A stretch of DNA of 64,000 bases from Kapaibacterium sp044224925 (GTDB taxonomy: Bacteria; Bacteroidota; Ignavibacteria; Kapaibacteriales; Kapaibacteriaceae): the NCBI GenBank assembly GCA_044224925.1, contig JBGAJM010000001.1, forward strand, positions 248,001 through 312,000, read 5' to 3'. The translations under genes were made by a program, and so were the position numbers. This document shows, one piece after another, positions 17,301 through 24,977 of the stretch. Every line of letters starts with the position of its first letter. Position 1 is the first letter of the stretch. The notes beneath the pieces are model-generated. The model made no database searches. It was not told where the DNA came from and worked only from the letters and a program-made list of their open reading frames with translations.

Positions 17301-20300
17301 TATATCGCCGAGAACAAGACACGCATCTGGGGCGGGATGATGCGACTGCTGTCTCCGTTCAATACCAACTTCGACAACGAGAACATCGACTACATCGAAG
17401 TGATGATGCGCATCGACTCCTACGATCCGAATTCACGCATGTTCATCGATCTTGGTCAGATCAGCGAAGACATCATTCCGAACAAGACGTTGAACACCGA
17501 AGATCGTTCTCCGCCGAACAACCTGATCGATCAAGGGGAAGATCGCGGGATCGACACGCTCTTCAATGCAGAAGAGAAGGACGTCTACCCGGATCCGTTG
17601 AATCGCGAGGCAGACCCTGCGCGTGACGATTACAAGTTCAACTTCGGTGGCAATCGGGCCGAACAAAGCGAAGGCGACTTTGTTCAATACAACAACTTCG
17701 AGGGGAATGCATCGCAGTCCGAAGTTGGCCAGTTCCCCGACACGGAGATCCTGAACAAGAACAATGGTCAGACCATCATGCTGGACAACTCGTACTTCCG
17801 CTATGAAGTGCGACTCGATCCGAATCCGGCGAACAACACACAGATCGTGGGTGGTAATCCGGACAAGGGATGGTTCCTCTTCCGCATTCCGGTGCGACGT
17901 CCGGACTCCGTCGTCGGCAATCCCCTCTACACCAACATTCAATACATCCGTGTGTTCTTCCAAGGAGGATACACGAAGGTATCGATCGCGGACTGGGGTC
18001 TTGTTGGTTCGTACTGGCTTCGCAATCACAGCCTGCAATCCGGTCTCACTCCAAACGATTCCGCATTGGCCGTTGCGTACGTGAGTCGCGAAGAGAACAG
18101 CGCTGCTCCGACGTTCTACACCATGCCTCCCTGCGTCTCGCCACCCCGTCAGCTTCAAAATCCCGATCCGCGTTCCGAGATCTACTTCAACGAACAGTCG
18201 CTCGTGGTACGTGTTCGCAACCTGAGCTTCGGTGAAGAGCGGATGGCCGTTCGTATCTATCGTTCGCAGGACATCTTCTACTACAAGCAGTTGGCCTTCT
18301 TCATTCACGGCGATCAGACCATGCCGGACAAAGTGGCCACCGGAGCCATTCCTCCGGCGTATGCCTACATCCGCTTCGGTATCGACTCCGTGAACTACTA
18401 TGAGTATCGCCGACCGTTGCTGCGCGGCTGGCAGGACATCCACATCATCATGGGTGACCTTACGGCCATCAAGCAGATCAGAGATCAGGGCCGGACACTG
18501 GAACGACAGGAGTTTCCCGTACCCGGTGATGAACAGGCCATCTTCGCCATTCGCGGGAATCCGATCCTCACACGCATTCAGTTCGTGGGATTCGGCGTTG
18601 CGAATCCTGCGCAACGGTATCCCAATGAGTTGACGACCGACATGTGGGTTGACGAAATGCGACTCGTCGAGCCGACCGATAACACGGATTGGGCGGCCGT
18701 TGCAAGTGGTTCGTTGCGTCTCGCCGACCTTGCTGAGTTCCAGGGTTCCATCAAGCATTCACAGCCGAACTTCCACCGTCTGGAAGATCGATTCGGCAAT
18801 CGAATGATGTCGACCAACTGGAATGTCACCATGGTGGCAGGGCTGGAAAAGCTCTTGCCGAAGGATCTGAATCAAACCAGAATACCGCTGAGCATCACAC
18901 ACACCGAGATCGCCGAAACACCATTGTATGCGGCACAGAACGACGTGGAGCTTACCCGAGCAGCAGAGGCGGCCAAGCGAGATACGTTGTCAAAGGGTGC
19001 CACAGAGCAGGCGGCGGCCGAGACGTATGATCGCGTGATCACACGGTCTCAGCGCGTGCTCGTCCAAGATCAGATCGCCTTGACGGGGATCAAGCTCGGC
19101 ATTCCGGTGAAGAGCTGGTGGATCGATGATACGTTCAACAAAATGACGTTCGCCTACAGCTATTCGCAAGAGTTCGAGCGAAGTCAGGTCGTGGAATCAC
19201 GCTTCCGTTGGAACTGGCAGTTCAAGGCGGACTATGCAGTGACGATCCCGGCGAAGTATGATGTGAGTCCGGCCAAGTTCCTGGAAGGTGTTCCAGGACT
19301 CAAGGCGTACAAGGACTTCAAGATCAACTTCTTGCCGTCGAACATCAACCTTGGTGTGTTCCTCACGCGCTCGCGTGCTACGGAGCAGTCGCGCTTCCTC
19401 GACTTCCCGAGTCCGGTCGTGCGTGAATTCGTCGGCCTCACCACAGCATCGTTCAATTGGAAGCTCATCGAGAACGGATTCCTGAGTCCGATCATCGACT
19501 ACAAGGTGATGTCGTACAGCACACTCGTACCATTCGAACTTGATGCGAACGGACAGCAGCGCACGGGGAGCGATATGGCGTCGCAGATCTTCTTCAACGG
19601 AGGACTCATCAATCTTGGGACGACAAATCGATACGATCAGACGATCACGATCACGATGCGTCCCAAGCTTCCCGATCTCTGGGGACTGAACCGATTGATC
19701 GAGACGACGGCATCGTATTCGTCGATCTACAACTGGTTCGATCCGTTGCAGCCGGATCCATTGCAACGCGACATCGTGCGCACGGCGAAGTACAATGCGA
19801 CGTTGCGTGTGAGTCCGATCCTGCGCTGGCGTCAGCTCGGACAGGAGATCTTCGGCGCTCCGCGTAAGTCGCCGGAAGGATTCATGGGGGAGCTTGGCAA
19901 TGCGCTTCAGGACATCTTCTTCGGTTTTGAGAATCTCACCTTCGTGATCAACAACAACACCACGTCGACGAATGGGGGAGTGCTTGGTGGCGCAAGCGGT
20001 GTGACGAATCTTTGGGCTCGTACACTCACGTTCCGCGGCAACGATCCGATGTGGGGACCAAGTACGGCCTATCAATTGGGTCTTGTCGACAGTCCGCACG
20101 GCGGCATCTCCATCGAACCGAGCTCGTCGTTCCCGTTCTTCAAATTCGGTACGAGCACCGGCTTGCGTCCTTCGAACGGTGTGATGCAGGACGACTATTC
20201 ACAGAAGACCACGTTGCAGTTCCAGACCAGTCGACCATTGTGGCCGGGCGCAACACTCGACCTGACCATGAAGAGCGACTTCGGGTATACCAAGAACCAG

Positions 20301-21236
20301 CGCGTGCTCACGGATGCAGCAGGAGTGCCATCATTTGCCAATGTGAACAAGCGACAGACACTCGACCGCACGTTCCTGAGTATTCCATCATGGTTCGTCT
20401 TCGGCGCCTTCAACGACAACGTCGAAAATGTGATCGCCCTCTACAACGCGAAGAAGGCACAGATCCTGACAGAGCCCGATACATCGAAACGAAATCAACA
20501 ACTACTCGAAGCACTTGCCACATCGTTCCGTGACGGCTTCGAATCGTTGCAACTGTTCTCGGGTGAACTTGCCCGCATCGCGCCTGCCTTGAACTGGACG
20601 TTCCGTTGGGACGGCATCGAGAAGTTCCCGCTCTTCAAGGGGATCGCACAACGGATCTATCTCGAGCATTCCTACGTGAGCACGTATCAGGAGAATGCGC
20701 GTATCAACGACAATGGACGTGTGATCGAAGTTCAACAAGTGTCCACCGGATTCCAGCCGCTCGTGGGTATCACCATGAACTTCGACGATCAGAAGTTGAA
20801 GGGGACGCTCACGGCCACGTTGCGATACAACACGAAGACCGCGTATCAACTCAATGCATCTGCTCGGAGTACCATCTCGCGTGAAGTGCAGAATGAACTG
20901 CAGATCCAGGCTTCATACTTGAAGCGGGGAATGGTGATCTCGTTCTTGGGACTCGATCTGCAGAACGATGTGGAGTTCACCTTCCTGACACAGATCCGGC
21001 ATTCCACACGGTCCCGTTTTGATGTGCTTGACTACCAGGGTGAGGAGGGGTCACTTGTCGATGGAACCACGCAGATCACCATCGAACCGCGTGCGCGATA
21101 CATCGTCAGCAACCGCGTCACCGCCTCGGCCTTCTTCCGGTACGAGGGGAATTTCAGCTCCGGGGCAACCAGTCCGGGCTTCTCCACATCGCAAGTGGGC
21201 GTCGACATCCGACTGTCGATCTCCGGCGGCCGGTAA
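14400..21236 (+). CDS. sprA: T9SS outer-membrane translocon / gliding motility protein SprA (Sov)
   Basis: A 2,278-residue protein of the size typical for SprA, which forms the giant 36-strand barrel through which T9SS cargo leaves the cell. The N-terminus is hydrophobic (FRIVSLVVAICMATTGTGA). Alternating beta-strand and aromatic-rich segments run throughout, with SprA-type repeats such as GKPEVSINVNGEVNVRGGW (near 208) and NPDKGWFLFRIPVRRPD (near 1158). The C-terminus is strand-like (FSTSQVGVDIRLSISGGR), as for outer-membrane proteins. The GTG at 14400 gives a complete signal peptide; an ATG at 14521 would remove it. It stands first in a plus-strand run with parA-parB. T9SS membership is established for the family; the identification is from overall architecture. 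Confidence 0.92.
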   Translation: MINGAHFRHTFRIVSLVVAICMATTGTGASELLLAEPTDGMSIMGLRVASFTLMAALGPTLRSFLPPADSTNADTLRYNSGDPTNRDLPATYPYSTTNRNSYSKKQPRNTWLPLPSGYSTTADLDTTGRGVLLRELVSGIDVGEAIPMDLDTYLKYRSESMLTAYRDSAITKYEMKKASSDAELTKLLMQATNITIPLPPNPIFGIFGKPEVSINVNGEVNVRGGWRWDTQRLGTASVYGQTQSSPIFQQNIQVNVSARIGDKFKMNVDWNTLNQFEFNNRFKVGYEGYDDDIIKRVEFGNVNLESQSQLIGGGQTLFGVRADFQFGALFLKTIASQRRGERRFVNARGGSSRTQFNVRAYDYARNHFFLDTAYHGIWKEYFKSATPVLPQNGASLVVKEIEVWESTTDVRDVTANEAIAIDTLSPIKYLQGQRYPASMRQIEIKAGYAERGRFARLPQNRYEIDLNLGTLTILNLRTDRSYAVSYRTEGPTSSPNDDDYHGTLSTTATEKDTLILKLVSRPQMQPGFRNIWARQMRNIYTIGVTNVSPADAKIGMWYFRNTNDSGDVLNGAPDKIVTIFRIDQVNNGTGAQPPDGAFDARPPVFNAVRGEITFPSLEPFRSGLREYFASKGNAQLAEQYVFNEVYDTTDLAARLNSAKDRFVIIGEAAGVAGGSRINLAYNTAPGSVKVTLDGVPLREGSDYTVDYYTGTLNVLNSRALLPNANLQVEYEQNDIFNVSTRTLLGVRADMQLFKTRRVNSSIGMTLMNYNQAAVIDRVAPGQEPNANLMFGIDGKINADLPWLTRALDALPFFDTKERSSFTAQGEWALVAPTPNKRFSTVCSDNGLPVAYLDDFESARRYISFGLTPAVWNYSSPSENTAIWPNDTMAAQYRARLYWYQFFVPDVPQVDVYPNRARVQGRSNITPLHITFDHGVRGIYNTNAQFIDALNPRWNDSDSDAVRATASAYIAENKTRIWGGMMRLLSPFNTNFDNENIDYIEVMMRIDSYDPNSRMFIDLGQISEDIIPNKTLNTEDRSPPNNLIDQGEDRGIDTLFNAEEKDVYPDPLNREADPARDDYKFNFGGNRAEQSEGDFVQYNNFEGNASQSEVGQFPDTEILNKNNGQTIMLDNSYFRYEVRLDPNPANNTQIVGGNPDKGWFLFRIPVRRPDSVVGNPLYTNIQYIRVFFQGGYTKVSIADWGLVGSYWLRNHSLQSGLTPNDSALAVAYVSREENSAAPTFYTMPPCVSPPRQLQNPDPRSEIYFNEQSLVVRVRNLSFGEERMAVRIYRSQDIFYYKQLAFFIHGDQTMPDKVATGAIPPAYAYIRFGIDSVNYYEYRRPLLRGWQDIHIIMGDLTAIKQIRDQGRTLERQEFPVPGDEQAIFAIRGNPILTRIQFVGFGVANPAQRYPNELTTDMWVDEMRLVEPTDNTDWAAVASGSLRLADLAEFQGSIKHSQPNFHRLEDRFGNRMMSTNWNVTMVAGLEKLLPKDLNQTRIPLSITHTEIAETPLYAAQNDVELTRAAEAAKRDTLSKGATEQAAAETYDRVITRSQRVLVQDQIALTGIKLGIPVKSWWIDDTFNKMTFAYSYSQEFERSQVVESRFRWNWQFKADYAVTIPAKYDVSPAKFLEGVPGLKAYKDFKINFLPSNINLGVFLTRSRATEQSRFLDFPSPVVREFVGLTTASFNWKLIENGFLSPIIDYKVMSYSTLVPFELDANGQQRTGSDMASQIFFNGGLINLGTTNRYDQTITITMRPKLPDLWGLNRLIETTASYSSIYNWFDPLQPDPLQRDIVRTAKYNATLRVSPILRWRQLGQEIFGAPRKSPEGFMGELGNALQDIFFGFENLTFVINNNTTSTNGGVLGGASGVTNLWARTLTFRGNDPMWGPSTAYQLGLVDSPHGGISIEPSSSFPFFKFGTSTGLRPSNGVMQDDYSQKTTLQFQTSRPLWPGATLDLTMKSDFGYTKNQRVLTDAAGVPSFANVNKRQTLDRTFLSIPSWFVFGAFNDNVENVIALYNAKKAQILTEPDTSKRNQQLLEALATSFRDGFESLQLFSGELARIAPALNWTFRWDGIEKFPLFKGIAQRIYLEHSYVSTYQENARINDNGRVIEVQQVSTGFQPLVGITMNFDDQKLKGTLTATLRYNTKTAYQLNASARSTISREVQNELQIQASYLKRGMVISFLGLDLQNDVEFTFLTQIRHSTRSRFDVLDYQGEEGSLVDGTTQITIEPRARYIVSNRVTASAFFRYEGNFSSGATSPGFSTSQVGVDIRLSISGGR

Positions 21237-21315
21237 CGGCGTGGAACGCTTGTGAAAACTGTGTAATTTGCGTTTTCACTCTCGTTCTCGCATCGCACTC
21301 GCATCGTAGGAAATC

Positions 21316-22101
21316 ATGGGTAAGGTCATCGCCGTAGCAAATCAGAAGGGTGGCGTGGGAAAGACCACGACATCTGTCAATCTCGCAGCTTCACTCGCGG
21401 CGGCCGAGCAACGCACTTTGCTGGTCGACATCGATCCTCAGGCCAATGCAACACATGGCTATGGCATCGACACATCGGCGCTCGAAAAGACCGTCTACGA
21501 GGTCCTCGTCAACGGTCTTCCAGTGGAGCAGACCATCTGCAAGACGGCACTTCCGCATCTGGATGTTGTCCCGTCGCACATCAATCTGGTGGGCGCAGAG
21601 ATCGAGCTCGTGAACATTCCCAATCGTGAATACCTGATGAAGCGTATTCTGCAGAGTGTTCGCAACGACTACGACTTCATCGTCATCGACTGTCCGCCAT
21701 CACTCGGTCTGCTCACGTTGAATGCACTTACGGCGGCCGATTCCGTGCTCATTCCGGTGCAGTGTGAGTTCTATGCACTCGAAGGACTCGGACAGTTGCT
21801 CAATACCATTGCCATCGTCCGACGTTCGACCAATCCGAAGCTCGACATCGAAGGCGTCCTGCTCACCATGTACGATAGTCGCTTGCGATTGTCGAATCAA
21901 GTGGTGGACGAGGTGCGACGTCACTTCGAAGACAAAGCATGTCGCACCGTCATCGCACGAAACGTCCGCTTGAGCGAGGCCCCGAGTCACGGGAAGCCCG
22001 CACTGCTCTACGATGCCTCGAGCATCGGCGCGCAGAACTACTTGGAACTTGCCAACGAGATCATGACGAAGAATGGCATCGTTCCGGAGGTGGAAGCATG
22101 A
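21316..22101 (+). CDS. parA: Chromosome partitioning ATPase ParA/Soj
   Basis: A 261-residue deviant Walker-A ATPase: KGGVGKTTTSVNLAA at 11-25 with the signature lysine, then DIDPQANATHGYG (Walker A') and DFIVIDCPPSLGLLTLNAL (Walker B). ParA patterns the nucleoid and moves ParB-parS complexes. An AGGA Shine-Dalgarno lies 4 nt before the ATG. The stop overlaps the parB start by 4 bp. The chromosomal Soj type is favoured by its length and lack of an N-terminal HTH. Confidence 0.96.
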   Translation: MGKVIAVANQKGGVGKTTTSVNLAASLAAAEQRTLLVDIDPQANATHGYGIDTSALEKTVYEVLVNGLPVEQTICKTALPHLDVVPSHINLVGAEIELVNIPNREYLMKRILQSVRNDYDFIVIDCPPSLGLLTLNALTAADSVLIPVQCEFYALEGLGQLLNTIAIVRRSTNPKLDIEGVLLTMYDSRLRLSNQVVDEVRRHFEDKACRTVIARNVRLSEAPSHGKPALLYDASSIGAQNYLELANEIMTKNGIVPEVEA

Positions 22102-23066
22102 AGGGTGGACTAGGAAAGGGCATAGGAGCGCTCATACCGCGCGACCTTATCAAGCCCGAGAACACATCGCAACAGACCATCGTCGACGATTCCGACGGAA
22201 GCGCCGGCATAGCCTTTGTGGATGTGGACAAGGTGCGCCCGAATCCGTATCAGCCGCGCAAAGAGTTCGATCCGACGGCTCTGCAAGAGCTTGCCGCCTC
22301 GATCCGCGTGCATGGCGTCGTCCAGCCCATCACGGTGCGCAAGGTGTTCGACCACTATGAACTCGTCAGCGGTGAACGTCGACTTCGCGCGGCCAAGCTT
22401 GCCGGGCTCACACAGATCCCAGCCTATCAGATCAACGTTGCCAACGATGAACAGATGATCGCCATTGCCATCATCGAGAATCTGCAACGGGAAAATCTCA
22501 ATGCTCTCGAAGTGGCCACCAGTTATCAGATGCTCATCGAGGAGTACGACCTCACGCAGGACGAAGTAGCGGCCCGCGTCGGCAAGGACCGATCGACCGT
22601 CGCAAACTTCCTCCGGTTATTGAAGCTGCCCATCGAAGTGCAGTCCGCCCTCGTCAAGCGTTCCATCTCCATGGGCCATGCACGCGCAATGGCCGCGCTC
22701 TCGGATGAACGTGCACAACGCTCCGTGCTCCGTGAAGTGATCGCGCACGATCTATCGGTCCGCAAGACCGAGACGCTCGTCAAGGACATCGAACTTGGTC
22801 GCAAGGACATTTCGAAGAACGGCGACATCGTCTCCGTCAACAATAAAACCGTCCTCATCTCTTCACCAATCGACGGCGGTCGTGCCGATACGTCCGCCTC
22901 TGTTGCCGAACTCGAGAACTCACTGCGCCATCTCTTGCAAACACAGGTCAAGCTCAAGATGAAAGGTGGCGAGGAGGGGGTCATCGAGATCGAGTTCTAC
23001 TCTCTGGAAGAACTTGAACGTTTGCTGGAATTGTTCTCGGCCATCGACGGAACGAAGGGCTCCTGA
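22098..23066 (+). CDS. parB: Chromosome partitioning protein ParB/Spo0J
   Basis: A 322-residue parS-binding CTPase. It starts MKGGLGKGIGALIPR, the usual ParB opening, followed by the N-terminal ParB/Srx domain (VRPNPYQPRKEFDP; SGERRLRAAKLAG near 92) and the HTH (LTQDEVAARVGKDRSTVANF). A C-terminal dimerisation region closes it. The ATG at 22098 was chosen because it gives the conserved N-terminus and a 4-bp overlap with parA. No parS-like TGTTTCACGTGAAACA was noticed. Confidence 0.96.
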   Translation: MKGGLGKGIGALIPRDLIKPENTSQQTIVDDSDGSAGIAFVDVDKVRPNPYQPRKEFDPTALQELAASIRVHGVVQPITVRKVFDHYELVSGERRLRAAKLAGLTQIPAYQINVANDEQMIAIAIIENLQRENLNALEVATSYQMLIEEYDLTQDEVAARVGKDRSTVANFLRLLKLPIEVQSALVKRSISMGHARAMAALSDERAQRSVLREVIAHDLSVRKTETLVKDIELGRKDISKNGDIVSVNNKTVLISSPIDGGRADTSASVAELENSLRHLLQTQVKLKMKGGEEGVIEIEFYSLEELERLLELFSAIDGTKGS

Positions 23067-23068
23067 GC

Positions 23069-24400
23069 ATGCAAGCGATCTCGCACACAACGTCGGTGCG
23101 CGTACGGTATGCAGATACGGACAAAATGGGAATTGTCTACAATGGCAACTACCTGATGTTCTTCGAGATCGGACGAACTGAACTCTTGCGCGCGATGGAC
23201 CTACCGTATGCAGACCTTGAACAACGTGGACTTTTATTGCCAGTCATGGAAGCACATGTGGAGTATAAACAGCCGGCCTATTACGACGACGTGCTCGACA
23301 TCCACACGACGTATGTGCCCGATCAAGGATCGGCCATGATCCAGCTTTCGTATTCCATCGAACGCAATGGTGCCGTTCTTACCACCGGATATACGAAGCA
23401 CGCCTTTGTGCGCTCGTCCGATTGGCGTATGGTGCGGCCGCCGTCCGTGTTCACCGATGCCGTTCGAAAGGCCCTTGCCTTTGTCCTCGTTCTTTGCATC
23501 TGTGGTGGCGCAGCTCTCGCACAACAGGCCACGATCTTCCCGTTCTTGCGGTACAACATGTCGGCGCGCGCTGCCGGCCTCGGTGGCGCCACCAACGCCC
23601 TCACCGATGATATCAGCACGCTGTTCCTCAACCCGGCCGTCCTGCCGGTGCTCGACGGACCGCAGACATCGGCAACCTTTTTGAAGCATACGCTCGATAT
23701 CAATTCGGGCCTTGCCGCCTATACCGATCACATCGACGGCTTCGGATCCGTCGCAGCCAGTGTCATCTATACGAGTTATGGTTCGTTCGAACGCGCCGAC
23801 CGTCAAGGCGTCCGCACCGGTACGTTCAACTCGCAGGACCTGGCCATTGGCGTTTCCTATGCGAACGAGATCGATTCGCTCATCACGTATGGTGCCACGG
23901 CAAAGTTCATCTACAGCGGCATCGACGACATGGTCTCGACAGCTCTGGCCCTCGATGCCGGACTGTTGGTCCGAATCCCGCAATCACGCACCAATCTTGC
24001 GTTCTCGATCCTCAATCTCGGAGCACAGCTTTCCACGTACGACGGTACGCGCGATCGTATGCCGGTGGATGTGCGCTTGGGTGTGAATCATCGCCTGAAA
24101 GGCCTCCCACTGCTCGTCAACGTGTCCTTGATCCACTTGGCCGACGAGGTTCCCTCGTTCCTGGACCGGTTCCTGAACTTCAGTGTTGGGGGAGAGCTCT
24201 ATGTTGGGAAGGCCGTCCGTCTGCGTGTGGGGTACGACAATTCCACCCGGAACACGAGCGACGTGAATGTGGCCTCGCAACTCACGGGTCTTTCCGCCGG
24301 TTTTGGTCTGGTCGTCAAGACCATCAAGATCGACTACGCCATGAGCACATTCGGCTCTGCTGCACTTCTTCACAGGTTTTCCCTAGGTGTGGATTTGTAG
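23069..24400 (+). CDS. porQ: Hotdog acyl-CoA thioesterase joined in frame to T9SS protein PorQ
   Basis: A single open frame of 443 residues. Residues 1-125 are a complete YbgC/4HBT thioesterase: VRYADTDKMGIVYNGNYL holds the catalytic Asp, and WRMVRPPSVF is the normal end of the family. Residues about 130-155 are a classic signal peptide (RKALAFVLVLCICGGAALAQQ). Residues 156-443 are a PorQ-type beta-barrel (MSARAAGLGGATNALTDDI near 165; closing FSLGVDL). A cytoplasmic enzyme and an outer-membrane barrel are not expected in one chain. An in-frame ATG at 23429 (residue 121) just before the signal peptide could start PorQ separately, overlapping the thioesterase. No strong Shine-Dalgarno precedes it. 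parB ends 2 bp upstream. Confidence 0.85.
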   Translation: MQAISHTTSVRVRYADTDKMGIVYNGNYLMFFEIGRTELLRAMDLPYADLEQRGLLLPVMEAHVEYKQPAYYDDVLDIHTTYVPDQGSAMIQLSYSIERNGAVLTTGYTKHAFVRSSDWRMVRPPSVFTDAVRKALAFVLVLCICGGAALAQQATIFPFLRYNMSARAAGLGGATNALTDDISTLFLNPAVLPVLDGPQTSATFLKHTLDINSGLAAYTDHIDGFGSVAASVIYTSYGSFERADRQGVRTGTFNSQDLAIGVSYANEIDSLITYGATAKFIYSGIDDMVSTALALDAGLLVRIPQSRTNLAFSILNLGAQLSTYDGTRDRMPVDVRLGVNHRLKGLPLLVNVSLIHLADEVPSFLDRFLNFSVGGELYVGKAVRLRVGYDNSTRNTSDVNVASQLTGLSAGFGLVVKTIKIDYAMSTFGSAALLHRFSLGVDL

Positions 24401-24411
24401 TGGGAAACCCC

Positions 24412-24419
24412 TACCTTTG
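24412..24419 (+). promoter_or_regulatory. -7 box for the small exported protein gene
   Basis: TACCTTTG matches TAnnTTTG exactly, 44 nt before the GTG start at 24464. It lies just downstream of the PorQ stop, so the next gene probably has its own promoter. Confidence 0.5.
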
Positions 24420-24463
24420 TAGCCCTTAGCCAATTCCATGTTCAATTTTCAGGATCTACATCC

Positions 24464-24877
24464 GTGAAGCACATTCTCCTTAGCGCCCTTGTGGCATGCA
24501 CGTTGATCGCTGGTACAACGGTCGTTTCTGCACAACAGAACCTCTCGCCAACGCAAGCAGAAGTGGTAACGATCAAGCCAAAACTCAAGTTGGGCGATGT
24601 GAAGGCCGTGGCCAATTTCATTGGTGGCGTGGATATCAAGGGTAACGAAGTTGATGCCTTCATCGAAGTGAAGAAGACCCTCACATCGGCAGCAGAAGCC
24701 GCTGCCAAGGCCGGCAAGAAGGACGACGACGTTATCACGGTCGACCTCAAGCTGGACGTCGCACAGAACTTGTTCCTCCTTATGCAGCGTGCATCCCTGA
24801 AGGGCGCCGAAGCAGAGAAGTTCAAGGAGATCACCACGTCGATCCAAGAGGCGGCGAAAGAAGCACAGAAGAAGTGA
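24464..24877 (+). CDS. Small exported protein of unknown function
   Basis: A 137-residue protein with a signal peptide (HILLSALVACTLIAGTTVVSAQ) and a mature part of about 115 residues rich in Lys, Ala and Val (KPKLKLGDVKAVANFIGG; AAEAAAKAGKKDDD; IQEAAKEAQKK). No family is recognised. The lysine-rich helical C-terminus suggests a soluble periplasmic protein. It has a GTG start, its own -7 box and an intrinsic terminator, so it is probably monocistronic. Its stop codon lies inside the first unit of a heptamer repeat. Confidence 0.7.
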   Translation: MKHILLSALVACTLIAGTTVVSAQQNLSPTQAEVVTIKPKLKLGDVKAVANFIGGVDIKGNEVDAFIEVKKTLTSAAEAAAKAGKKDDDVITVDLKLDVAQNLFLLMQRASLKGAEAEKFKEITTSIQEAAKEAQKK

Positions 24878-24908
24878 CAAGTGACAAGTGACGAGTGACG
24901 AGTGACAA
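24874..24908 (+). repeat. Heptamer tandem repeat (GTGACRA)5
   Basis: Five consecutive 7-bp units: GTGACAA, GTGACAA, GTGACGA, GTGACGA, GTGACAA. The stop TGA of the preceding gene is part of unit 1. The same unit recurs at 47573-47655. Confidence 0.9.
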
Positions 24909-24918
24909 GTAAAAAATG

Positions 24919-24949
24919 AGCGGATCCTTTGGATCCGCTTTTTTTTTCC
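24919..24949 (+). terminator. Intrinsic terminator
   Basis: AGCGGATCC, loop TTT, GGATCCGCT followed by nine T residues. It terminates the small exported protein gene and isolates the histidine kinase gene downstream. Confidence 0.92.
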
Positions 24950-24963
24950 ACAACAGGAATACG

Positions 24964-24971
24964 TACTTTTA
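24964..24971 (+). promoter_or_regulatory. Near-consensus -7 box before the histidine kinase
   Basis: TACTTTTA is one base from TAnnTTTG and ends 6 nt before the GTG at 24978. With no Shine-Dalgarno in the gap, a leaderless or very short-leader transcript is possible. Confidence 0.3.
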
Positions 24972-24977
24972 CCGTCA

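Noticed and set aside
17433..18758. 441-residue minus-strand open frame inside sprA
   Set aside because: It is antisense to sprA, without a plausible start or similarity; it arises from codon bias.
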